Position numbers and translations under genes: made by a program. Below are positions 9,112 through 18,376 of a stretch of DNA of 64,000 bases, piece after piece. The notes under the pieces were generated by a model. That model was not told the DNA's origin. It did not search any database and was given only the letters and a program-made list of their open reading frames with translations. Origin of the DNA: Syntrophomonadaceae bacterium (GTDB lineage Bacteria > Bacillota > Syntrophomonadia > Syntrophomonadales > Syntrophomonadaceae). Within the stretch, counting starts at the first letter, position 1; each line of letters begins with the position of its first letter. Where the stretch lies: contig JAAYCK010000113.1 in assembly GCA_012729835.1 (NCBI GenBank), positions 18,164 to 82,163 on the forward strand. Direction: 5' to 3'.

Positions 9112-9327
9112 TTCCACTGGCGCAGTATTTTGTGCCGGACATTACTATCCGGGTTTGTAACTGCACTCACGATGGTGGTCACCGGGGGGCACCCGCCGAA
9201 GTTTCGATAAACCCCCTCCTCGTCACCCTGCACTCAACAATATTTGCATATTTAGCAAAGCAGATATTCCTCAGTGTTACTCTCATAATAATTAGGGATG
9301 TACTAATTGAGTGCTGGGTCAGGCGCT
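9112..9327 (-). ncRNA. glmS ribozyme (GlcN6P-responsive self-cleaving riboswitch)
   Basis: On the minus strand the leader has the cleavage region A|GCGCCTG (cut between 9327 and 9326), then GGTGACGAGG, TTTATCGAAACTTCGGCGGG and TGCCCCCCGGT, the invariant core of the family. P1 pairs 9307-9314 with 9230-9237 around a 69-base AT-rich loop. A distal stem CCGGA/TCCGG lies near 9133-9150. GlcN6P-triggered cleavage destabilises the message in characterised cases. It ends about 100 bases before the glmS start. Confidence 0.96.
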
Positions 9328-9404
9328 TGAAAATTTTAGTTTTTGTTCTTCACCTCCTTATAGTGCGCAGGGCCATATCACCTCCTTAAGCATTTCTCCA
9401 ACCT

Positions 9405-9410
9405 ATTATA
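9405..9410 (-). promoter_or_regulatory. Possible -10 box for glmS
   Basis: A perfect TATAAT on the minus strand lies about 80 bases upstream of the ribozyme cleavage site, in the gap between glmM and glmS. No good -35 box is present at the usual spacing. It suggests glmS can be transcribed separately from glmM. Confidence 0.4.
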
Positions 9411-9454
9411 GCTTAATGGCTACCAGGTGTATCAGTAAAATAAATGCAGGCTGG

Positions 9455-10819
9455 CTAGCTAGCCCCTCCGGAAACCTGGTCCACAGCTAAACGGATGTTT
9501 TCGATTACTTCCTCCAACAATACCCGATCAGGGCCCTGGGCCATTATCCGGACCAGCGGCTCAGTACCAGACGGACGGACTACCAGTTTACCATTATCGC
9601 CCAGTCGGTTCTCCGCCTCCTGCAATGCTGCTTGAACCAAGTGATGGTTCATCACTGCTTCCTTGTTATCAATACGCACATTCACCAGCTTCTGCGGCTG
9701 CTTTTCCATTCTTGCCGCCAGCTGGGATAACTTAAGTCCACTTCTTTTTAAGGCTTCGGCCAGTTTTAACGAGGTGAGCAGACCGTCTCCCGTCGTAGCA
9801 TACTTTCTAAATATTATATGGCCGGATTGTTCCCCGCCGATAATAGCTCCGGTCTCCAGCATCTTTTCCAGGACATAGCGGTCGCCTACCTTACAACTCT
9901 CAATGGCAACCTCTTCGGCACGCAGAGTTATGTCCAGGCCGATATTGCTCATGACCGTGGCCACCACTTGTGGAGGTTCCAGCAGCCCACGCTGCTTGAG
10001 ATCCAGGGCGCATATCATCATGAGGAAATCGCCGTCCAGTTCGTTACCCTGTTCATCAACCGCTAGACAGCGGTCAGCATCTCCGTCATAGGCAATACCT
10101 ATATCAGCACCATAATTAAGCACCTCCTGGCGCAGCACCTCGATATGGGTTGAACCGCAGTGGTCATTGATATTCACTCCGTTGGGCTGGTCATGGATCG
10201 GAATCACTTTGGCTCCCAAGCGCCGCCACATTTCGGGGCCCACACTATATGCTGCTCCATTGGCGCAATCTACTACCAGAGTCAAACCTTCCAGGCTTTG
10301 TTCCAGATCGTAGCAGGAACTCAGGAAACTCATATAGTTATTATCGGCTTCTTCGATGCCGTAGACTCTTCCTATATCGTGTCCTGATGGTCTCGGCATA
10401 TCAGCGGTTCCTGACAGGACCAGGCCCTCGATTTCGGTCTCAATATCATCGGGTAGTTTGTAGCCGGTCGAACCGAAGAATTTGATACCATTATCTTCAA
10501 CCGGATTATGCGAGGCAGAAATAACTATGCCGCAGGAGGCTTCATATTTACGGGTGAGATAAGCTATGGCCGGTGTGGGTATTACCCCCACCGTCAAGGC
10601 ATCGGCTCCGGTTGAACATATGCCGGCAATCAGGGCCGCCTCCAGCATATCACCAGATATGCGCGTATCCTTTCCCACCAGTATGCGAGGCCGTTTCCCG
10701 CTATCATGACGGGCCAGGACATAGGCTCCGGCCCGGCCCAGGTCATAGGCCAGCTCCGCGGTCAATTCAACATTGGCTATTCCCCGTACCCCATCAGTTC
10801 CAAATAAAGCTCCCAACAT
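9455..10819 (-). CDS. glmM: Phosphoglucosamine mutase
   Basis: Converts glucosamine-6-phosphate to glucosamine-1-phosphate in the UDP-GlcNAc pathway. The 454-aa protein starts with LFGTDGVRG. The catalytic phosphoserine loop is SASHNP near residue 100, the metal loop is DGDADR near 240, and the phosphate-binding loop RPSGTEPLVR is near 415. These are the four diagnostic GlmM motifs. GGGGAGG precedes the ATG. It belongs to the cdaA-cdaR-glmM cluster conserved in Firmicutes, where GlmM is reported to bind and inhibit CdaA. A repeat element separates it from the flavoprotein gene upstream. Confidence 0.98.
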   Translation of the reverse strand: MLGALFGTDGVRGIANVELTAELAYDLGRAGAYVLARHDSGKRPRILVGKDTRISGDMLEAALIAGICSTGADALTVGVIPTPAIAYLTRKYEASCGIVISASHNPVEDNGIKFFGSTGYKLPDDIETEIEGLVLSGTADMPRPSGHDIGRVYGIEEADNNYMSFLSSCYDLEQSLEGLTLVVDCANGAAYSVGPEMWRRLGAKVIPIHDQPNGVNINDHCGSTHIEVLRQEVLNYGADIGIAYDGDADRCLAVDEQGNELDGDFLMMICALDLKQRGLLEPPQVVATVMSNIGLDITLRAEEVAIESCKVGDRYVLEKMLETGAIIGGEQSGHIIFRKYATTGDGLLTSLKLAEALKRSGLKLSQLAARMEKQPQKLVNVRIDNKEAVMNHHLVQAALQEAENRLGDNGKLVVRPSGTEPLVRIMAQGPDRVLLEEVIENIRLAVDQVSGGAS

Positions 10820-10841
10820 TAATTCCTCCCCAAAAAAGGTT

Positions 10842-11163
10842 TAATAGACGCTGATTAACGCAGATCTATATGATTTCGTAAGAAAATTAACCACAGATGG
10901 ACACAGATTTAATACAGATTAACACAGATATTTTTCAACTGATGCTTCAATAGCGATTTATTTTGTCTATTCGTTTCCGCATCACCAAGGCTAGGTCAGA
11001 AGATTGCCGCGCTGCGCTCGCAATGACAAATACGCGAGTTTTCGCAGTAATGAGAATGACTCCTCACCCTTCCATACTTCTGCGACCTTCATAAAGATCT
11101 GCGTAAATCCCCCTACGGGGACAACTTATGCGCCTTCGCGCAATCAATGACGCTGCGTCTATT
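10842..11163. repeat. Nested intergenic repeat element between the flavoprotein gene and glmM
   Basis: The 359-bp gap is filled by repeat sequence. It opens with AATAGACGCTGATTAACGCA and then CCACAGATGGACACAGATTT-type stretches. One REP-like half (GATTGCCGCGCTGCGCTCGCAATGAC) is near 11003-11028, and it closes with GACGCTGCGTCTATT. The last 75 bases (11089-11163) are identical, in inverted orientation, to 20110-20184. No gene is seen in it. Confidence 0.85.
11089..11163. repeat. 75-bp module, copy 1
   Basis: From TCATAAAGATCTGCGTAAAT to the closing GCTGCGTCTATT this segment matches the reverse complement of 20110-20184 at every base. It contains small palindromes CCCCCTACGGGG and GCGCCTTCGCGC, so it can fold. 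It forms one end of the repeat element 10842-11163. Confidence 0.95.
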
Positions 11164-11178
11164 CGTTCCCCTATACAT

Positions 11179-12834
11179 CTATTTACACTCCAGATCGCGG
11201 GCGCTGGTAACGCCATGGTGATTAATCTGCAGCAGGTTAATCGGCTGCCCATAGGTGTTTATTATCCTCTGCGCTACCTTGATGCCGTCTACTGCAGAAC
11301 TAACTATCCCGCCCGCATATCCTGAGCCTTCACCGCAGGGATAAAGGTTTTCCAGGCTAGAACACATATATTCATCACGCTCCATACGCACTGGAGCCGA
11401 GGTTCGCGTCTCTACTCCGGTAAGGACCGCATGGGGATGCAAAAACACCGGCATGCGGTGCCCCCACTCCCTTATTCCCTGCTGCATCACGCCACTGATC
11501 TCGGGGTCAAACAGCTCCCAGAAGTTTGCGGCAACCACCCCTGGCTGGTAACTTGCTAATGAACCCTCTAGCGAAAGGGTAGCCTTTTGCTGCAGGAAGT
11601 CCTGTAAAAGTTGGGCCGGTGCCCGGTAATCGCCTCCACCCATGGCAAAGGCTTTTTGCTCCAGCCTCTCTTGCAGCTCGATACCGCCCAGGGTAGTATT
11701 ATGCCAATCCGCCGGGTTCACCGTTACTACCAGAGCGCTGTTGGCTATGCCGCTGTCGCGGGTATCATAGCTCATGCCGTTGGTTACTATGCCTCCGGCC
11801 TGTGAGGCGGCGGCGATGACATAGCCGCCGGGGCACATGCAAAAGGTATAGAGCGCCCGCCCGCTGGCCCGGTCCTGATAGGTCAGATGATAGTCAGCCG
11901 CCCCCAGGCTGGGATGTCCGGCAAAATTTCCATATTGCTGACGATCAATCACTTCCTGGGGATGCTCCACTCTGACCCCCAGGGCAAATGCTTTGGGACT
12001 CAGTTGGACCTGCCGCCGGTATAGCAGGCTGTATACATCACGGGCGCTGTTGCCGGTCGCCAGTACTAGCAGAGACACCGGCAGATCAATCTCATTGTTT
12101 ATTATTATGCTTTTTAGTCGCCCCTGGTTAACATTGATATCTGTTAGACAGGCATCAAAATAGATTTCTCCGCCTAGGGCTATGATCTCCTGGCGGATTC
12201 TCTTTACTGCCTGGCGAATGATATTGGTTCCCACATGGGGCTTTTTTACATAGAGAATCTCTTCGTTGGCACCGTAATCGACAAAGGTCTGCAAAACCAT
12301 ATCTATGCGCTCGTCCCCGCTGCGGGTGGTCAGTTTTCCGTCAGAGAATGTTCCTGCTCCGCCTTCACCATATTGTGCATTGGCCGCAGGGTCAAGGGGA
12401 CCACCCTGCCAGAAGCCTTCGACCGCCTTGATTCGTCGGTCCATATCTGGTCCTCGCTCGATAACTACCGGCGAGTAACCCCTGCGGGCCAGATAAAGGG
12501 CACAGAACAAGCCAGCCGGGCCGGAACCTACGATAAGCGGAGACTGGTGCAGTTCTTGTGAACCCGGGACGACCTCTGCGCAAACCTGCTCTTTCGGCAC
12601 GACCACCCCGGGCAGGTCCAGAATCCGCCTGTCGCGTTCCATATCCCCTGCTAAGTTCAGGTCAAGGGTATAGGTATACTGTACCGTCTGGCGCCGTGCA
12701 TCAACCGCCCGCTTGGATGGTTTGCAGGATACTATTTCGGTTTCCTTTATGTTCAAGTGTTTGGCTGCAGCCTTGCGTAATTGGGTCATGGAATGGTCCA
12801 GGGGTATTCTTATCCCCCGCAGACGAATGGTCAT
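11179..12834 (-). CDS. FAD-dependent oxidoreductase (COG2509 type)
   Basis: A 551-aa predicted flavoprotein of unknown substrate. After an N-terminal region of about 90 residues (start MTIRLRGIRIP), the FAD dinucleotide-binding loop GSGPAGLFCALYLARRG appears near residue 105, followed by VIERG. GGAGTFSDGKLTTR near residue 160 is characteristic of the family, and CPGGYVIAA and GEGSGYAGGI lie further on, the latter near the C-terminus. Its ATG overlaps the cdaR stop by one base (TAATG), so it is translationally coupled to the c-di-AMP cluster. From memory, homologues recur beside glmM in Clostridia. I cannot name the reaction. Confidence 0.85.
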   Translation of the reverse strand: MTIRLRGIRIPLDHSMTQLRKAAAKHLNIKETEIVSCKPSKRAVDARRQTVQYTYTLDLNLAGDMERDRRILDLPGVVVPKEQVCAEVVPGSQELHQSPLIVGSGPAGLFCALYLARRGYSPVVIERGPDMDRRIKAVEGFWQGGPLDPAANAQYGEGGAGTFSDGKLTTRSGDERIDMVLQTFVDYGANEEILYVKKPHVGTNIIRQAVKRIRQEIIALGGEIYFDACLTDINVNQGRLKSIIINNEIDLPVSLLVLATGNSARDVYSLLYRRQVQLSPKAFALGVRVEHPQEVIDRQQYGNFAGHPSLGAADYHLTYQDRASGRALYTFCMCPGGYVIAAASQAGGIVTNGMSYDTRDSGIANSALVVTVNPADWHNTTLGGIELQERLEQKAFAMGGGDYRAPAQLLQDFLQQKATLSLEGSLASYQPGVVAANFWELFDPEISGVMQQGIREWGHRMPVFLHPHAVLTGVETRTSAPVRMERDEYMCSSLENLYPCGEGSGYAGGIVSSAVDGIKVAQRIINTYGQPINLLQINHHGVTSARDLECK

Positions 12835-13757
12835 TATTGTATTACTTCCTCACTGCTATTAGTTATTACCACATCTACTATCACTCGGGCCGGATAGGCC
12901 TTGATATCCTTAGCTACTGCCAACTCGATCTCCTGGCTGAATGACTGCTTGCGGTCCTGGAGACTAACCTCAGCGATAACCTCGTTTAATTCAGCCAGAG
13001 CTTCCTCACTTCCGTGCAGGGTCACATTAGCTGGCGTGACCCTGACATCCTGCACTTGATAACCATCAGGCAGATTGCTCTGCAACTGTGGTTTTACATC
13101 GAGCTTCTTAGTTCCTTGCTTTTGAGCTACGACGACATAGGCCTCAAGCTGGGCCGGGGTTATCCTGATCCCTTTTTCGATAATGCTGCCGTTGGCATCG
13201 ATGGCAGAAAGCTTCACCCGGCTGGAAGTGCTTTCCCGGGTATTCCCCAGCTCCAGCAGACTAATGACCTGTTTTACCTGCTTTAGTGCTGCATCATCCC
13301 CGGTTACCAGGCAGCGATCCGGAACGAATACCACATCCAATAGCTGATACCCTGCTGGCGGACTTTGATTTACCCGATAGCTCACCTTGAATTCATGACG
13401 GGTTGTGCGCTTCAATACTACCTCAACTTTATCCGGCTGCACGCTGGCGAACATGGCCCCCTGCATCGTTTTGACCTGTACCGGCAGTTGGTAGGCACCT
13501 TCGCCCAAACCATTTAAATCGACATAGGCTACTACCTCACTGGTTTCCCGGAATGATCCCCAGAGTTTTACCGCCACCCTTTCCGGGCCGTTGACGACCA
13601 AGCCTTCACCCAGATTGGTGTAGCGCAGGCTGACCCCGGCAGTTTGACTGCTGGCAATGCCCTGGTTCTCATTGGCTATATAAAACCACAGCAGCAGAGC
13701 CAAGAATACTGAGATGATTTTAAGTCCGGTGTTACTCTTTCTTGAGGTCCCGGCCAT
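12834..13757 (-). CDS. cdaR: CdaA regulator, YbbR-domain protein
   Basis: Membrane-anchored partner of the c-di-AMP synthase CdaA. From the chosen start the protein has about 307 residues. One N-terminal membrane helix (IISVFLALLLWFYIANENQG) is followed by several YbbR repeats of about 80 residues, seen as recurring blocks such as LPDGYQVQDVRVTPANVTLHG. The start is set at the ATG at 13757, which has AGGAGGTGG seven bases upstream. An in-frame ATG at 13799 has no clear binding site and would overlap cdaA by 68 bp. With the chosen start the overlap is 26 bp. In characterised Firmicutes CdaR modulates CdaA. Confidence 0.92.
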   Translation of the reverse strand: MAGTSRKSNTGLKIISVFLALLLWFYIANENQGIASSQTAGVSLRYTNLGEGLVVNGPERVAVKLWGSFRETSEVVAYVDLNGLGEGAYQLPVQVKTMQGAMFASVQPDKVEVVLKRTTRHEFKVSYRVNQSPPAGYQLLDVVFVPDRCLVTGDDAALKQVKQVISLLELGNTRESTSSRVKLSAIDANGSIIEKGIRITPAQLEAYVVVAQKQGTKKLDVKPQLQSNLPDGYQVQDVRVTPANVTLHGSEEALAELNEVIAEVSLQDRKQSFSQEIELAVAKDIKAYPARVIVDVVITNSSEEVIQ

Positions 13758-14577
13758 CGCCCGTCCACCTCCTGATCCAGGATGCGGGATCTGCTTCATT
13801 AGAAGCCAATTCCCGGTTAAGTATCTCTGTCAGTTCATGGCTGTTAAGGTTGCGCCTGATATCCCCATCTCCCACCAGAGAAATAACTCCGGTCTCTTCA
13901 GACACCACTACCACCAGGGCATCAGACAACTCACTTATCCCCAGAGCTGCTCGATGACGGGTTCCCAGCTCACGGTTCAGGGTGGGGTTGAGCGACAGCG
14001 GCAGAAAACAGCCTGCCCGTTCTATCCGCCAGTTTTGGATTACCACCGCACCGTCATGCAGTGCTGAATTCGGATAGAAGATGCTTTGCAGCAAGCTGGA
14101 GGTGATACGTGCGTCCAATAGAGTTCCGCTATCCAGATATTCACCGATACCGGTATCCCTGGACAGCACTATAAGTGCCCCGGTTCGCCGGCGGGAAAGT
14201 TCCTCGACTGCATCGATGATTTCCTGAATCTGAGGATAGTATGCATGGTTTTCGGACTGACGGGAAGAAAAGAAGCGGCCACGTCCCAACTGCTCAAGAA
14301 AACGGCGCAGCTCTGGTTGAAAAACTATCGGCAACACAATAGCAAATATGATCCATAATTTTTGCACCAGCCAGTTAACCATGGTCAGCTTGAAGTAGCT
14401 GGCCGCTACGGTAAACGCCAGCAACAGTACCAGACCTTTAAGGAGTTGTTCCGCACGGGTCCCGGTGATCAGGCCCAGCAAACGGTATATTACGTAAGAA
14501 ACTATGGCGATGTCCACCATACTACGTATGATATCCCAGGGACTGGCGAAAACTCCGGAAAGATAACTTATATCCAA
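13732..14577 (-). CDS. cdaA: Diadenylate cyclase (c-di-AMP synthase)
   Basis: Makes c-di-AMP from two ATP. The 281-aa protein has three N-terminal membrane helices (about 15-85) and a DAC domain (about 100-240) with the catalytic motifs HDGAVVI and RHRAALG. It starts at TTG (14577) with GGAGG nine bases upstream; no in-frame ATG fits better. It is the first gene of the cdaA-cdaR-flavoprotein-glmM run. The product is an essential regulator of potassium and osmolyte balance in many Firmicutes. In this window it is the obvious source of ligand for the riboswitch on ablAB. Confidence 0.97.
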   Translation of the reverse strand: MDISYLSGVFASPWDIIRSMVDIAIVSYVIYRLLGLITGTRAEQLLKGLVLLLAFTVAASYFKLTMVNWLVQKLWIIFAIVLPIVFQPELRRFLEQLGRGRFFSSRQSENHAYYPQIQEIIDAVEELSRRRTGALIVLSRDTGIGEYLDSGTLLDARITSSLLQSIFYPNSALHDGAVVIQNWRIERAGCFLPLSLNPTLNRELGTRHRAALGISELSDALVVVVSEETGVISLVGDGDIRRNLNSHELTEILNRELASNEADPASWIRRWTGDGRDLKKE

Positions 14578-14691
14578 AGTCTCATCCTCCAGGTGTTGTA
14601 GAATGATTCTAAAACGGCTGCTCTGCTTGGATAGATTGCTGCCGTGCAGATTCTTAAGCTAATAATAGGACATATCAGTTTGATCTGCCCA

Positions 14692-15342
14692 TCACTCCAG
14701 GGTGTTAAGCGACCGGTAGTGAAATACTGCCAGAATGCCGCTTTTGACATGTATCTCTGCATTATCCCCTACCATGACATTTGAAATGGCAAAGGGATTT
14801 CTCATTTCCAGGATGACGTTGTCTAATGGATATTCGAAGCCGATCTCACACACCCCGGTGGCTCTTTCCGTAAGAGCCATGACCGAGACCAGATCACCCT
14901 GGCTACTATTCAAGAATATCTTGTCTCTTAATATATAGACCATATATTCAGGGGTGCAATGGGTTACCTTGATGCCCTGCTCTACCGCCTCTACGCTGGC
15001 ATAAAGATTGGACATGGTATGGTCCAGCCTGCCGCCCAGGGAACCCAGAACCAGGATCTCCCGGACTCCAATTTCCTGAGCCAGAGCAAAGGCCAATTGG
15101 GTATCAGTAAAATCCTTGGAGCGAGGATACTTTTTAACCACCACTCCACTACCGGCAAATAAATCAGCTATTTCAGGATTGATGGAATCCATATCCCCGA
15201 TAATATAATTCGGTTTGAGACCAAGCTGGTATGCATAATTTGCCCCGCCATCGGCACAAATAACATGCTCGAAATCGCAGAGGACTCTGCGATAGGCCTC
15301 GAGATCTCCATATTCACCATTAGCTAGTAAAATACATTTCAT
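14692..15342 (-). CDS. thiN: Thiamine pyrophosphokinase
   Basis: Transfers pyrophosphate from ATP to thiamine to give thiamine diphosphate. The 216-aa protein carries the family blocks CADGGANYAYQLG (near 30), IIGDMDSI (near 50), KDFTDTQLAF (near 80) and GSLGGRLDHTMSNL (near 100). The C-terminal half is a beta-rich thiamine-binding domain. GGAGG lies nine bases from the ATG. It stands alone between cdaA and the ferredoxin gene, and no TPP riboswitch is visible upstream. Confidence 0.94.
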   Translation of the reverse strand: MKCILLANGEYGDLEAYRRVLCDFEHVICADGGANYAYQLGLKPNYIIGDMDSINPEIADLFAGSGVVVKKYPRSKDFTDTQLAFALAQEIGVREILVLGSLGGRLDHTMSNLYASVEAVEQGIKVTHCTPEYMVYILRDKIFLNSSQGDLVSVMALTERATGVCEIGFEYPLDNVILEMRNPFAISNVMVGDNAEIHVKSGILAVFHYRSLNTLE

Positions 15343-15380
15343 AGGTGTTTACCTCCAAGCCATCGGCACTGCTCCAGTAG

Positions 15381-15743
<363 letters not shown>

Positions 15744-15761
15744 GATAATTCCTGGTATAAC

Positions 15762-15790
15762 AAAAAAAGCCCTTCACAGGGCTTTTTTTA
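15762..15790. terminator. Bidirectional terminator
   Basis: AAAAAAAGCCC and GGGCTTTTTTT form a stem with a 6-7 base loop. It lies between the ferredoxin gene (plus) and the diguanylate cyclase gene (minus), whose ends converge here, and serves both. Confidence 0.92.
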
Positions 15791-15807
15791 TTGATATTTT
15801 TAGCTGT

Positions 15808-16698
15808 TTATTGGTAGATGACAACCTGGTTACGTCCGTTGTTCTTTGCTTTGTAGAGTGCATCATCCGCCCAACGGATTAACTCGTCGGCACTGGCCTC
15901 TCCGCCCGATATACCGGTGACCCCAAAGCTGGCAGTTATACTTACTTTGGTGTGCTGATCGAGCAGAGGAATAGGCTGGCTTTCCAGACCTTGTCTCATT
16001 CGTTCTGCTATAGCATAGGTTTCCTCTATACTAGCTGCAGGCAGACAGGCAATAAATTCTTCTCCGCCATAGCGTCCGACAAAATCATAGACTCTGCAAC
16101 TAGAGAGTAATAATTTGGCCACTTCCTGTAAAACCAGATCTCCAGACTGATGACCGTAGTTATCATTGACCCGCTTGAAATGATCGATATCGGCAATGAT
16201 TATACCCAAAGAAATCTGCTGTCGCCGGGCCCGGTTTATCTCCCCGGTCAGCCGCTCCATGAAGGCCCGACGGTTGAGCATCCCGGTCAGGTAATCGGTG
16301 CTGGCCATACACAATATCCTTTGTTCCAGCTCGATAATACGCTCGCCGATCTTAAGACGGTATTTTAACTCATCATGATTGAATGGCTTAATGATATAAT
16401 CGTCGGCGCCGGCAACCAGTCCTTTAACCACATCTTCAATCGAACTCAGCGCAGTCAATATAATAACATATACGTATTTGGGCAGCGTGAGGGATCTCAG
16501 CCTTTCGCATACTTCCAGGCCGTCCATCCCCGGCATAACGCCGTCCAGAATTGCGATATTAGGTCGGTCATCTTCACGTAGTATATCCCATGCTTCTTTA
16601 CCGTTTCTCGCCAATACCACATCATAGCCCCAGCTGTTTAAATAATCCTCTAATATTTTGCGCGAAAGCCCATCATCTGCAGCCACTAATACCCGCAC
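15808..16698 (-). CDS. Response regulator with GGDEF domain (diguanylate cyclase)
   Basis: A PleD-like protein of 296 aa that should make c-di-GMP when phosphorylated. The receiver domain (1-120) has the acidic pair AADDG, Asp in AILDGVMPG and Lys in IIKPF. The GGDEF domain (about 130-295) has the active site GGEEF, with the inhibitory-site motif RVYD exactly five residues before it, so product inhibition is expected. DHFKRVNDNYGHQSGD is the metal and substrate strand. No kinase gene is adjacent; the input kinase is unknown. Confidence 0.96.
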   Translation of the reverse strand: MRVLVAADDGLSRKILEDYLNSWGYDVVLARNGKEAWDILREDDRPNIAILDGVMPGMDGLEVCERLRSLTLPKYVYVIILTALSSIEDVVKGLVAGADDYIIKPFNHDELKYRLKIGERIIELEQRILCMASTDYLTGMLNRRAFMERLTGEINRARRQQISLGIIIADIDHFKRVNDNYGHQSGDLVLQEVAKLLLSSCRVYDFVGRYGGEEFIACLPAASIEETYAIAERMRQGLESQPIPLLDQHTKVSITASFGVTGISGGEASADELIRWADDALYKAKNNGRNQVVIYQ

Positions 16699-16801
16699 CC
16701 TAACAACTCCCCCTCTAAATGTAGAATTTAGGATATAGTGCTTTTATCCATTATTGCACAAACATATGCACATGTGTCATTTTTTATATATCTATTTATG
16801 T

Positions 16802-17260
16802 TTATACCAATCCAGGATAATCCATCTGTCGCATGGCTTCAAAAAGTATGATAGCGGCCGAGTTGGATAGATTCAGAGAACGTCCGAAATCCCTCATGGG
16901 AATCCTGATAAGACGGTCCGGATAGCAGTTCAGTATGTCTGATCCCAATCCACGGCTTTCACTGCCAAATATCAATATATCATCGAAGCTATAGTTAACT
17001 TCATTAAACCGGGTCGTGGCGTGGGTAGATGCCAAAAAGAACCGGTTATCTGGATAGGCTGCCAGGAATTCCGGCAGGTTGTTCCACCGCTGCAGCTCCA
17101 AGTGATCCCAATAGTCCAGTCCCGCCCTCTTCAGATAACGATCTTCCAGGGAGAACCCCAGGTGCCCGACCAGATGCAGAGTCGTGCCGGTAAGTACACA
17201 GGTACGTGCAATGTTTCCCGTGTTTTGCGGTATTTCTGGTTCTACCAATACTATATGCAT
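16802..17260 (-). CDS. trmL: tRNA (cytidine(34)-2'-O)-methyltransferase
   Basis: SPOUT-class methyltransferase of 152 aa acting on the wobble base of certain leucine tRNAs. It opens with HIVLVEPEIPQNTGNIARTC, and the knotted SAM site is made from FGSESRGLG and IPMRDFGRSLNLSNSAAI near the C-terminus. The ATG at 17260 is chosen because GGAG lies seven bases upstream; a TTG four codons earlier lacks such spacing. It is a monocistronic minus-strand gene between the GGDEF protein and the divergent SpoIID-domain gene. Confidence 0.94.
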   Translation of the reverse strand: MHIVLVEPEIPQNTGNIARTCVLTGTTLHLVGHLGFSLEDRYLKRAGLDYWDHLELQRWNNLPEFLAAYPDNRFFLASTHATTRFNEVNYSFDDILIFGSESRGLGSDILNCYPDRLIRIPMRDFGRSLNLSNSAAIILFEAMRQMDYPGLV

Positions 17261-17360
17261 ATCAGGCTCCAATGATTTGATCTAAATGGCCAAGGAATTG
17301 TTTACCTATTAATAATAACAATACTTGGTTGACGCGTCTATTATTCCGACCAATGGGAAA

Positions 17361-17378
17361 GCTAGAAAAAAAACTAGC
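17361..17378 (+). other. Small hairpin just before the SpoIID-domain ribosome binding site
   Basis: GCTAG and CTAGC flank a run of eight adenines, directly in front of AAGGAG at 17379. It could tune ribosome access, but the stem is only five pairs and may be chance. Confidence 0.3.
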
Positions 17379-17392
17379 AAGGAGTGAACTTA

Positions 17393-18364
17393 GTGCCTAA
17401 AACTATACGCGGCGTGGTCTTGTTTATGATCCTGGCTCTCATAATGGCTGCCGGCGGTTGCCAGCAAGCGAATAAAAAGCCACTCCCCAAAACAGCCAAG
17501 AAACCTGTATCTTTAAGTTCCGAGGTGGTCAAGTACAAGAGCGAACCGACCTTCAGCATTTATAGGACCGCTACCGGCCAAAAGGAAAACATCAAATTGG
17601 AAGAGTATCTCAAAGGGGTGGTAGCGGCTGAGGTGGGCCCCAAGTATCCGCTGGAGGCCTTGAAAGCACAGGCTATCGTGGCCCGTACCATGACCCTGGC
17701 CCTTATCGAATATGAGAATGGCACCCGGGGAAAACGCGGCACCGATATGAGCGATTCCCACACCGAGTTTCAGGAATACGATGAAAAGAAGATAACACCC
17801 CTGATTTCTAAAGCAGTAGAACAAACCCGGGGACAGGTACTCACCTATAACGGCAAATTTGTCTATGCCCTCTTCCATTCCGCTTCGAAAAACAAGACTG
17901 CCAGCATCGAGGAAGGCTTCCCCAACCTTAAGAACAAGGCCGGTTACCTCAAGCCGGTACCTACTAACGGGTTAAAATATGCGCCGGCAAAGTATCGTAA
18001 CTGGACGGTTAAGATACCCAGTTACGAGGTCAAGCAGATAATGGGCAGCCAAGCTGGATCTCTCGATGATATCAAAATCAGTAAACGCGGCCCATCCGGC
18101 CGGGCTACCAGCATTTCCGCCGGACAAGCCAGTATCTCGGCTGTCGACCTGCGCGCCAAGATCGGACCTGATCGCTTGTATTCGACGGCACTAACCAGTG
18201 TTAAATCCGCGGGCAATAACATCGTCTTCACCGGCAGCGGCTGGGGACATGGGGTCGGCATGGAACAATGGGGAGCGAACGCTATGGCTAAACAGGGCAA
18301 GAATGCCAAGCAGATAGTGATGCACTACTTCCCCAGCGCTGCCTGGACTACACTTTACAAATAA
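17393..18364 (+). CDS. SpoIID/LytB-domain lipoprotein
   Basis: Extracytoplasmic protein of about 323 aa related to SpoIID, the lytic transglycosylase of sporulation engulfment. An N-terminal hydrophobic segment ends in MAAGGC, a weak lipobox. The catalytic-type glutamate lies in AAEVGPKYPLEALKAQA (near residue 80), followed by SDSHTEFQEYD. The family C-terminal block GSGWGHGVGMEQWGANAMA is near residue 285. GTG at 17393 is chosen because AAGGAG is eight bases upstream. No spoIIQ-like or other sporulation gene is adjacent, so a general cell-wall remodelling role is as likely as engulfment. Confidence 0.9.
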   Translation: MPKTIRGVVLFMILALIMAAGGCQQANKKPLPKTAKKPVSLSSEVVKYKSEPTFSIYRTATGQKENIKLEEYLKGVVAAEVGPKYPLEALKAQAIVARTMTLALIEYENGTRGKRGTDMSDSHTEFQEYDEKKITPLISKAVEQTRGQVLTYNGKFVYALFHSASKNKTASIEEGFPNLKNKAGYLKPVPTNGLKYAPAKYRNWTVKIPSYEVKQIMGSQAGSLDDIKISKRGPSGRATSISAGQASISAVDLRAKIGPDRLYSTALTSVKSAGNNIVFTGSGWGHGVGMEQWGANAMAKQGKNAKQIVMHYFPSAAWTTLYK

Positions 18365-18376
18365 CGCATTTAGCAT

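Noticed and set aside
10842..11163. CRISPR-like array suspected from repeated CACAGATTAACACAG units
   Set aside because: Units are degenerate, spacing is irregular, there are no unique spacers of constant length and no cas gene.
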